Below, one piece after another: positions 1-6,255 of a DNA stretch of 37,490 nucleotides; positions within the stretch are counted from its first letter, which is position 1, and every line of letters begins with the position of its first letter. The DNA is from Anaerolineales bacterium (GTDB lineage Bacteria > Chloroflexota > Anaerolineae > Anaerolineales > Villigracilaceae). The stretch covers positions 1-37,490 of the forward strand of contig JAGUZU010000010.1 of NCBI GenBank assembly GCA_020060625.1, read 5' to 3'. Below the pieces are notes generated by a model, which saw only the letters and a program-made list of their open reading frames with translations, ran no database searches and had not been told where the DNA came from. The position numbers and the translations under genes were made by a program.

Positions 1-11
1 CTTACGCGCCC

Positions 12-58
12 GTTGGCGTTAGCCTGTCCTGGACGGACAGTCCAGGGAGAACGCCAAC
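12..58. repeat. Nested inverted repeat at left edge
   Basis: A 9-bp outer stem (GTTGGCGTT at 12-20 with AACGCCAAC at 50-58) encloses a 7-bp inner stem (CCTGGAC at 28-34 with GTCCAGG at 40-46). It could be the terminator of a gene to the left of the window, or an intergenic palindrome. No coding region covers it. The rest of 1-180 holds nothing I can assign. Confidence 0.5.
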
Positions 59-180
59 TACGCATGGTGACGGCATTAATTTGTTAATCTTCATCATGTC
101 GCCTGGCGAGCGGGATAAATCTCGCGGTACTGGAAAAAAGCCCGGGGAAACAGAATCAAGCCAACGTCGAGAAAGAAGCG

Positions 181-210
181 AAGACCGTCTCCTGGGGAGG
201 CGGTCTTTTC
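181..210 (+). terminator. Rho-independent terminator
   Basis: The stem AAGACCGTCTCC / GGAGGCGGTCTT has one unpaired base and ends in a T run. It probably ends a transcript entering from the left. It separates that transcript from the oxidase operon, whose promoter should lie within 211-320; I could not pick out that promoter with confidence. Confidence 0.7.
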
Positions 211-329
211 TCATCCATTAATCGTGTTAAGTGTAACAAAAGTCACTGCCAGTTTTATTTCAGATGGCTATGATGGGGAAAATTCCGACAATGCTTGTGA
301 AATAAGCCACATTATAAAAGGAGAGTGCC

Positions 330-491
330 ATGTCCAAGAAGGATGAACGCGAGAATGAACCCCTGCCGCAATGGCAAAAGTGGTTCGACAACATTTGGGT
401 GTTGTTCCTGTTGTCTTTGTTGATCAGCGGCTTGATCTACAACCTGTGGGGAATCATTGACCTGTTGAACGTGCCGCCCGCCCCATACTAA
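330..491 (+). CDS. Small single-helix subunit of heme-copper oxidase (CbaD/subunit IIa-like)
   Basis: This 53-residue frame starts at ATG 330 behind a good ribosome site (GGAGAG, 320-325) and ends at TAA 489-491. The first 20 residues are charged and end in WQKWFDN. They are followed by one hydrophobic helix (roughly residues 22-43) and a short tail rich in Pro. It lies 15 bp upstream of subunit II, and subunit I follows. The order small subunit, subunit II, subunit I matches the Thermus ba3 oxidase (cbaD-cbaB-cbaA), where subunit IIa is a lone transmembrane helix. I infer the same structural role here. Sequence similarity to CbaD was not tested. The gene is short enough to be missed by automatic calling. 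Confidence 0.8.
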   Translation: MSKKDERENEPLPQWQKWFDNIWVLFLLSLLISGLIYNLWGIIDLLNVPPAPY

Positions 492-506
492 ACATAGGAG
501 AGAAGA

Positions 507-1025
507 ATGTTAGCGCCTGAAAAACTTTGGTGGAAGCCGATGGGCCGCATGGAAAAGACGTGGCTCACTGTGGCTTTCGTGTGGTGCGTTTTCCTGACCC
601 TGATGATGCCTTTGTGGTACTTCTTCGGGAAGCAGAACGTGCCGACGGAAACGTACCGCGTGACCCGCGAGCAGTACGCCGCGCAGGTGAACGCTTTTGT
701 GGATCAATACAAGGTCGGGGAGGAGAATGGCATTCCCGTGGTCGCCCCGCCGCCCGGCAGTGACGTGTACCTGCGCGCCAGTACCTGGCAGTGGTATCCC
801 ATTTTGCAGTTGGAGAAAGGGGAGACCTACCGCCTGCATATTTCTTCGATGGATCTGCAGCACGGCTTTTCGCTGCAACCGGTGAACATCAACCTGCAAG
901 TCCTGCCCGGTTATGACTACGTGGCGACCATCACGCCGACCAGCGCGGGCGAGTTCACCATCGTCTGCAATGAATTCTGCAACCTCGGTCATCACACCAT
1001 GGTTGGTAAAGTGATCGTAAAGTAG
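507..1025 (+). CDS. cbaB: Heme-copper oxidase subunit II with CuA centre (ba3-like)
   Basis: This 172-residue protein has one N-terminal membrane helix (about residues 18-40) and an extracytoplasmic cupredoxin domain. The CuA site is complete: H119, then C154, E156, C158, H162 and M165 in CNEFCNLGHHTM. The 35-residue spacing from the first His to the first Cys equals that of Thermus ba3 subunit II. In the family this subunit accepts electrons from cytochrome c or cupredoxin and passes them to the low-spin heme of subunit I. The start at 507 is supported by AGGAG 10 bp upstream. The small subunit lies 15 bp upstream and subunit I begins 10 bp downstream, so the three form one operon. The length is typical of B-type enzymes and lacks the second helix of A-type subunit II. 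Confidence 0.95.
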   Translation: MLAPEKLWWKPMGRMEKTWLTVAFVWCVFLTLMMPLWYFFGKQNVPTETYRVTREQYAAQVNAFVDQYKVGEENGIPVVAPPPGSDVYLRASTWQWYPILQLEKGETYRLHISSMDLQHGFSLQPVNINLQVLPGYDYVATITPTSAGEFTIVCNEFCNLGHHTMVGKVIVK

Positions 1026-1035
1026 GAGAATGAAA

Positions 1036-2763
1036 ATGACAGCGCTTGCACCTACAACCCCCTGGGTCGCGGGTAAGAAGGACGATTACCGCGCCTGCCC
1101 CGTGACCACCCTCAAAGTGGACATGCACGCCGAACGCCTGATCATCGCCAACGCGGTGATGGCGGTGGTCTGCCTTTTGCTGGGCGGCATCGCGGCTTTG
1201 TTGATTGCCCTCACCCGCTGGCAGGCGATCCACCTGCTGGACGCCAAATGGTTCTATAGTCTGCTGACCCTGCACGGCATTGACATGCTCGTGGCGTGGA
1301 TCGTGTTCTTTGAAATGGCGGGCTTGCACTTCGGCTCGACCGCCCTGCTGAATGCGCGTCACGCCGCGCCGAAACTTGCCTGGTTCGGCTTTATCCTGAT
1401 GGTCATCGGCGGTTTGATGGTCAACGTGGTGGTGTTGTTCGACGCGAACAGCATTGTGACGTTCACCGCCTACGTGCCGCTCAAGGCGCACCCGCTCTTT
1501 TACCTGAGTTACATCCTGTTCGCCGTCGGCGCGTTGATTCAGGTCATCACCTTCTTCATCAACATTGTGGTTGCGAAACGCGAGAAGCGCTTCGAAGGCT
1601 CGCTGCCCCTCGCGGTCTTCGGCTTGATGACCGCCGCCATCCTCGCGGTGTACACCCTTTTGCAGGGAGCCGCCGCCATTGTGCCGGCTTTCTTCTGGTC
1701 GCTGGGCATCCTTGCGAATTACGACCCTGGAATTTATCGCAACTTCTTCTGGGGCTTTGGGCATCCCGCACAGCAGGTCAACCTTGCCGCGATGGTTTCC
1801 ATTTGGTACATGCTCGCGCAGATGACAGTCGGCATTCGCCCGTTGAACGAGAAGTTCTCGCGCCTCGCCTTCATCCTGTACCTGTTCTTCATCAACCTCG
1901 GTTCTGCCCACCATCTGTTGGTTGATCCCGGTCTCACGTTCGCGTGGAAAGCCGTCAACACTTCGTATGCCATGTACCTTGCCGTGCTTGGCTCGATGAT
2001 GCACGCCTTCTCGATCCCCGCCGCGATGGAAGTGGCGCAGCGCGCCAAAGGCTACACCAAAGGACTCTTTGGCTGGCTCCGCAACGCCCCCTGGGGCGAG
2101 CCGGGCTTCGCGGGCTTGGTCATGTCCATGGTGATCTTCGGCTGGATCGGCGGCATCACCGGCGTGACCATCGGCACGGAGCAGATCAACATGCTGGCGC
2201 ACAACACCCTGCGCCTGCCCGGTCACTTCCATGCCACCGTCGTCGGCGGCACGACCACCGCGTTCATGGCGTTCACCTACTACGTCATCCCGCTCATCTT
2301 CCGCAAGGAACTCAAACTCAAGAAGTGGGCGCAGTGGCAGCCGTACGTCTTCGGCGGCGGCACCGCCCTCGTTTCACTGGGCATGATCACCAGCGGTCTG
2401 CAGGGCGTCGCCCGCCGCAATTGGGACATCACCTTCGCGGGCGTCGTCCCCGGCACCGTGGACCTGACCCTTGCCATCTTCGGCATCGGCGCGTTGATCG
2501 CAGTGACCGGCGGCATCATGTACCTGACCATCGTGCTGGTCTCCGTCTTCACCGGTCCGCGCATGGAAGCGGGACAGATGCTGCTCATCGGCGGCAGTGA
2601 GAATCCCCTGCTCGAATCCACCAAACTGACCGACGAGCAGATGGAACATCCCAAGAACCAGCCCAAAGGCACGCTCGTTTTGGTCTTTGCCTTCCTCGTC
2701 TGGTTTGCGATTTACTATCTCAGCAATTGGTGGCTGCTCGGACGCACCTGGTTCATTCGGTAA
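1036..2763 (+). CDS. cbaA: Heme-copper oxidase subunit I, B-type-like, lacking the helix-VI tyrosine
   Basis: This is a polytopic protein of 575 residues if started at ATG 1036, which sits 7 nt behind AGGAG; an in-frame ATG at 1030 is too close to that site. With that numbering the low-spin heme ligands are H80 (LTLHG) and H399, the high-spin heme ligand is H397 (PGHFH), and the CuB ligands are H243 and H292-H293. In oxygen reductases of types A and B the first CuB His is followed four residues later by a Tyr covalently bound to it. Here the motif is GHPAQQ, with Q247 at that place. No Tyr sits at the type-C position six residues before the HH pair; the nearest is Y282, ten before. The rest aligns best with ba3 oxidases. 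Oxygen reduction is therefore uncertain: loss of this Tyr is the mark used for NO-reducing branches of the superfamily. Copper and heme binding are well supported. Confidence 0.92.
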   Translation: MTALAPTTPWVAGKKDDYRACPVTTLKVDMHAERLIIANAVMAVVCLLLGGIAALLIALTRWQAIHLLDAKWFYSLLTLHGIDMLVAWIVFFEMAGLHFGSTALLNARHAAPKLAWFGFILMVIGGLMVNVVVLFDANSIVTFTAYVPLKAHPLFYLSYILFAVGALIQVITFFINIVVAKREKRFEGSLPLAVFGLMTAAILAVYTLLQGAAAIVPAFFWSLGILANYDPGIYRNFFWGFGHPAQQVNLAAMVSIWYMLAQMTVGIRPLNEKFSRLAFILYLFFINLGSAHHLLVDPGLTFAWKAVNTSYAMYLAVLGSMMHAFSIPAAMEVAQRAKGYTKGLFGWLRNAPWGEPGFAGLVMSMVIFGWIGGITGVTIGTEQINMLAHNTLRLPGHFHATVVGGTTTAFMAFTYYVIPLIFRKELKLKKWAQWQPYVFGGGTALVSLGMITSGLQGVARRNWDITFAGVVPGTVDLTLAIFGIGALIAVTGGIMYLTIVLVSVFTGPRMEAGQMLLIGGSENPLLESTKLTDEQMEHPKNQPKGTLVLVFAFLVWFAIYYLSNWWLLGRTWFIR

Positions 2764-2783
2764 CGCTCTCCTTTTGAAAAGAT

Positions 2784-2808
2784 CTCGGAGGTCTTCGAGA
2801 CCTCCGAG
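2784..2808. repeat. Perfect intergenic hairpin
   Basis: CTCGGAGGTCT (2784-2794) and its reverse complement (2798-2808) flank a TCG loop just after the subunit I stop. There is no T run, so it is more like a REP-type palindrome than a terminator, although it could protect the 3' end of the oxidase message. A palindrome of similar design lies at 12799-12827. Confidence 0.6.
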
Positions 2809-2822
2809 GTCTTGAACGATGA

Positions 2823-2919
2823 TGTCATTGCGAGAGCGGAGTTTTTCCGCTCGAAGCAATCCCCGCAAACGAGGAGACTGCTTACCCATTCGGGTACGAT
2901 GTCGTTCCTCGCAGTGACA
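2823..2919. repeat. MITE-like palindromic repeat, copy 1
   Basis: The ends are TGTCATTGCGAG and CTCGCAGTGACA, nearly inverted copies, with internal GAAGCAAT and a degenerate second half. Two better-kept copies lie at 6140-6235 and 35139-35217. The last base of this copy is the A of the ATG that opens the next gene. No transposase is encoded, so it is a non-autonomous or REP-like element. Confidence 0.75.
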
Positions 2920-3605
2920 TGGCGATTTACAGGTACATGATGCTTGCCTCTTTTCTTCTCGGTCTTCTTGGCAGTCTCGGTCATTGTGTGGGGATGTGCA
3001 GCGCCGTGATCGTCATTTTTGATCGCCAGCCCGTTTTCCAAAACAAATTCGCTTGGGCTTTCGCGCACGCGGGGCGCGTCACCACGTATTCATTGCTCGG
3101 TCTTGTTTTCGGCGCGTTCGGTCAGACCCTCTTCGCGTTCGATAAACTGCAAGCCGCGCTTTCCATTCTCTTCGGAATTATCGCTTTTTATCTTGCCTCC
3201 GCATTTATTGGGTTGACTCCCTCGCCCGAACTTTTATTCTCCGGCTTGACCCAACGCTGGGGACGCGCCATTCGTGGATATAAACCCGCTTCGCGACTCA
3301 GCCCGTACCTGCTCGGTCTCCTGTGGGGATTTCTCCCCTGCGGTTTGGTCCTGACCGCGCTCATTGCCGCGATGGCTTCTGCAAACGCATTCCTCGGCGC
3401 GTTGACCATGTTCATTTTCGGCGTTGCCACCATCCCCAGTTTGTTCGCCGTCAAATGGCTGGCAGGCAAATCGCTTTCCCGCATCTTCTCCCGCGGACTG
3501 GCTTCGCTGGTAATGATGCTCTTCGGCTTTCAATTCGCCATGCGCGGATTTGCCTCACTCGGCTGGGTCGAGCATTTTATGCTGGGTTCGTTTATGTTTT
3601 GGTAG
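2919..3605 (+). CDS. DsbD/TauE-like membrane protein, probable oxidase or copper maturation factor
   Basis: This 228-residue protein has about six membrane helices and two cysteine motifs in helices: GHCVGMC near the N-terminus and LPCGL in the middle. This pairing is typical of the DsbD_2 / sulfite-exporter TauE-like family that accompanies ccoI and cbb3 oxidase genes in many bacteria, where a part in metal or thiol handling during oxidase assembly is proposed. Its position between the oxidase genes and a CcoI-type copper ATPase supports the same role; the exact substrate is unknown. ATG 2919 overlaps the end of a repeat and has no Shine-Dalgarno sequence. The tandem ATGs at 2937 and 2940 are credible alternatives that still leave the first helix intact. 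Confidence 0.8.
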   Translation: MAIYRYMMLASFLLGLLGSLGHCVGMCSAVIVIFDRQPVFQNKFAWAFAHAGRVTTYSLLGLVFGAFGQTLFAFDKLQAALSILFGIIAFYLASAFIGLTPSPELLFSGLTQRWGRAIRGYKPASRLSPYLLGLLWGFLPCGLVLTALIAAMASANAFLGALTMFIFGVATIPSLFAVKWLAGKSLSRIFSRGLASLVMMLFGFQFAMRGFASLGWVEHFMLGSFMFW

Positions 3606-3620
3606 GTAAAGTGCGCGGGT

Positions 3621-3697
3621 AAACAGGTAAACAGGTAAACAGGTAAACAGGTACACAGGTACACAGGTAAACAGGTAACACGTAACACGCAACACGC
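3621..3697 (+). repeat. 8-bp tandem repeat array
   Basis: Seven units of AAACAGGT or ACACAGGT run without gaps from 3621 to 3676. Three 7-bp units (AACACGT, AACACGC, AACACGC) follow up to 3697. The array fills the gap between the TauE-like gene and the copper ATPase, whose ATG starts three bases later. Copy number may vary between strains. Confidence 0.9.
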
Positions 3698-3700
3698 AAT

Positions 3701-6139
3701 ATGGAACTAATCAACTACCAAACTACCAAACTAACTTCCACTTGCTCGCTGTGCGGATTGACAACCATGCATCCGCTCACGAACCAAGTAGGCGATGTAT
3801 TCTGCTGTCCATCGTGCAGGGAGGTGGCGGCGCTTCTGGCTGAGAATCCAGCCGGGGAGCGGGAGCAGGCTCAAGTCAAGGGAGAGGCGCAGAACGTCAC
3901 GCTGACTCTTGGCGGGATGTGGTGTTCATCCTGCGCGTGGCTGGTGGGCGAGGGACTCAAACGCACCAAGGGCGTGGTGGATGCGGAAGTGAATTTCATC
4001 CAGCATCAGGCAAACATTACTTACGATACATCGCTCACCAATCACAAATCTCTGAAGAAGCGCGTTCGCTCGCTGGGGTATCAAGCCACATTGCCGAACG
4101 AAAAGCCGCGCGATGAAGAGGAATCGTTTTTCACGCGCCTGCTGATCGGCGGCGTGATGGTGCTGCATGACATGGTCGTCGGCGCGGGGATTTACGGGCG
4201 CGAACTTTTGGGGTGGGCGTCGCCTGAAACGCAATGGCTGGTGGATTTTTTCCAGATCATGATGCTGGCGACGAGCATTCCTGTTTTGCTGTTATTGGGC
4301 TTACCGATTTTGCGCGCAGGGTTTGCCAGTCTCCTGCGCGGACAACCGAACATCCACACGCTCATCACAATTGGAACGTTTTCAGCGTTCGGGCTTTCGG
4401 TGCGAAATTTGATCGTGGGGCATGGCGGTTTGTATTTCGATACGGCGACGATGCTCATCTTTTTGGTCTCGGTCGGGCGCTGGCTCGAAATGCAGGCGCA
4501 CAAATCCAGCAACAAGGCGGTGTCGCGGCTGTTGGAGCAAATTCCAAATACAGCGACGGTGGTGACGGATGATGCCGATAAAACCGTGAACGTCTCGGAA
4601 CTTCAGCCCGGGATGCGCGTGCGCGTGCGCCCCGGCGAACGCTTCCCTGTGGATGGATTGATCGCACTTGGCGAAGGCGATGTGGATGAGTCCCTGCTGA
4701 CGGGCGAACCGAGACCGATTACCCGCCGCGAAGGCGAGAAGGTGCAGGCTGGCACGATCAACCTCGACGGAAGTTTTGAAGTGATTACCACAGCAGTGGG
4801 AGATTCGACGACAGCGGGGCAGATCGGGCGGTTGCTGCACGAAGCCCTGTGGGCGCGCTCCCCGCTCGAGCGCCTCGCGGATAAACTCTCCGCGTGGATG
4901 ACTCCGATTGCGCTCGCGCTGGCGGCGATTGCCTTCCTAATCTGGAATTCTATTTCTGGCGTTGAAACTGGCTTGATGGTGGCGCTTTCTGTATTGCTGA
5001 TCGCCTGTCCGTGCGCGCTGGGGCTGGCAACTCCGCTGACGTTGTGGCTGTCTCTGGGGCGTGCGGCAGAATCGGGCGCGATCCTGCGAAGCACATCCGC
5101 GCTGGAACGGCTGGCAAAAGTAGATAAGGTCTTCTTCGATAAGACAGGCACGCTGACACAGTTGCCGATGAAGGTGAAAAACATGTTTGTTCCCTCACCC
5201 CTAACCCCTCTCCCAGAGGGAGAGGGGAACGGCTCCCTTCTCCCTCCGGGAGAAGGGCTGGGGAAAGTGCCCCGCAGGGGTATGAGGGTGAAAGAATTCC
5301 TTCAAATCGTCGCTTCCATCGAAAACGAGTCGGAACATCCTCTTGCCAAAGCCATTGTGGAATATGCCAAAGAGAATCAAACAGAACTCATCAAACCCGA
5401 ATCTTTCAAAGCATTGCCCGCGCTTGGAGTGATCGGCGATTTACGATTTACGAATTACGATTTACGAATTTCCATTGGCTCGGCGCGGTTGATGTCTGCC
5501 GAGGGGTTGGAGATGCCGCAGGAAATCAGTCAACAGGCAGAGGCGTGGAAAGAGGCGGGGCTGGTCGTTGTCTATTCCGGCTGGGACGGGCAGGTCAAGG
5601 GGATCGTGGGGCTGGGCGAGACAGTCCGCGCGGAGGCAAAGGATGTGGTGACTGATTTGCAATCGCGCGGGCTGGATCTTGGCGTGTTGACGGGCGACGA
5701 CTCCAGTGCGGGCGAACGCTGGCAGAAGACCCTGGGCATCCCCGTGCAGGCGGCGCTCACGCCCGATGAAAAGATGAACCGCCTGGCGGAGAATGCCGCG
5801 ATGGTCGGCGACGGTATCAACGATGGTCCCGCGCTCGCCGCTGCGACGGTTGGCTTGGCGATGAATCACGGCACGGACGTGGCGCGTACCGCCGCCGACA
5901 TCGTGCTGATGCGCGACGATTTAAAGGTCATCCCCTGGCTGGTGGATCTGTCACGCGAGTCAATGAAACGTGTGAAACAGAATTTGGGCTGGGCGGTCAT
6001 CTACAACGTGATCGGAGTCGGGCTGGCGATGGCTGGCTTGTTGCAGCCCATCTTCTCTGCATTCGCGATGATCGCCAGCAGTATCTTCGTTACAACCAAT
6101 GCAATGAGGATGAATAAATTTCCACTGCTGGAAAAATAA
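3701..6139 (+). CDS. ccoI: Cu+-exporting P1B-1 ATPase of CcoI/FixI type
   Basis: The 812 residues show the full order of a copper ATPase: an N-terminal Cys-rich domain (CSLCG at 15-19, CCPSC at 35-39), an HMA domain with GMWCSSC (72-78), TGEP (334-337), the membrane CPC (436-438), the phosphorylated D480 in DKTGT, the HP motif (546-547) and GDGIND (703-708). MxxSS in the last helix region (790-794) fits Cu+ transport. The CcoI/FixI branch loads copper for assembly of heme-copper oxidases rather than detoxifying it, which fits the neighbouring oxidase. Two insertions look repeat-derived: residues 498-529, a G/C-rich palindrome between DKTGT and the HP motif, and residues 579-590, an AT-rich direct repeat. 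Both lie in the nucleotide-binding domain and keep the frame. The start codon follows a tandem array without a ribosome site, but the first CxxC forces a start close to it. Confidence 0.93.
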   Translation: MELINYQTTKLTSTCSLCGLTTMHPLTNQVGDVFCCPSCREVAALLAENPAGEREQAQVKGEAQNVTLTLGGMWCSSCAWLVGEGLKRTKGVVDAEVNFIQHQANITYDTSLTNHKSLKKRVRSLGYQATLPNEKPRDEEESFFTRLLIGGVMVLHDMVVGAGIYGRELLGWASPETQWLVDFFQIMMLATSIPVLLLLGLPILRAGFASLLRGQPNIHTLITIGTFSAFGLSVRNLIVGHGGLYFDTATMLIFLVSVGRWLEMQAHKSSNKAVSRLLEQIPNTATVVTDDADKTVNVSELQPGMRVRVRPGERFPVDGLIALGEGDVDESLLTGEPRPITRREGEKVQAGTINLDGSFEVITTAVGDSTTAGQIGRLLHEALWARSPLERLADKLSAWMTPIALALAAIAFLIWNSISGVETGLMVALSVLLIACPCALGLATPLTLWLSLGRAAESGAILRSTSALERLAKVDKVFFDKTGTLTQLPMKVKNMFVPSPLTPLPEGEGNGSLLPPGEGLGKVPRRGMRVKEFLQIVASIENESEHPLAKAIVEYAKENQTELIKPESFKALPALGVIGDLRFTNYDLRISIGSARLMSAEGLEMPQEISQQAEAWKEAGLVVVYSGWDGQVKGIVGLGETVRAEAKDVVTDLQSRGLDLGVLTGDDSSAGERWQKTLGIPVQAALTPDEKMNRLAENAAMVGDGINDGPALAAATVGLAMNHGTDVARTAADIVLMRDDLKVIPWLVDLSRESMKRVKQNLGWAVIYNVIGVGLAMAGLLQPIFSAFAMIASSIFVTTNAMRMNKFPLLEK
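5192..5287. repeat. In-frame palindromic element inside ccoI
   Basis: It begins CCCTCA and ends TGAGGG and contains two perfect hairpins: CCCCTCTCCC / GGGAGAGGGG (5205-5227) and CCCTTCTCCC / GGGAGAAGGG (5235-5257). Translation gives PSPLTPLPEGEG and LPPGEGLGK, not part of the ATPase fold. A related element sits in the same orientation and initial reading frame at 7447-7525. Confidence 0.85.
5438..5470. repeat. AT-rich repeat-derived stretch inside ccoI
   Basis: Three near copies of GATTTACGA and one of GAATTACGA follow each other within the ATPase frame and encode GDLRFTNYDLRI. The surrounding gene is much richer in G+C. This looks like a short intergenic-type repeat tolerated in a surface loop of the nucleotide-binding domain. 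Confidence 0.6.
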
Positions 6140-6235
6140 TGTCGTTGCGAGGAGTGGCGCCCCGCGCCACGACGAAGCAACCTCCTCGAAACCGGGGATT
6201 GCTTCGTCGGGAAGATCACCCTCCTCGCAATGACA
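6140..6235. repeat. MITE-like palindromic repeat, copy 2
   Basis: It starts directly after the ccoI stop with TGTCGTTGCGAG and ends CTCGCAATGACA. GAAGCAA and GATTGCTTCG form the inner arms, and a further small hairpin (GGCGC / GCGCC) lies in the left half. It fills almost the whole gap to the cytochrome b fusion gene. Confidence 0.85.
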
Positions 6236-6255
6236 TGGAACCTGGAACCTGATAC

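Noticed and set aside
1-180. Possible 3' end of RNase P RNA, tmRNA or a known riboswitch
   Set aside because: I compared the conserved landmarks I know for these RNAs and none matched convincingly; only a nested hairpin and a terminator remain.
955-2232. Long open frame of 425 codons antisense to subunit I
   Set aside because: It is rich in Arg, His, Glu and Gln with no family motif, as expected of a shadow frame on the opposite strand of a G+C-rich gene.
3621-3697. Possible CRISPR array
   Set aside because: Units are 7-8 bp and directly joined without spacers, and no cas genes are present.
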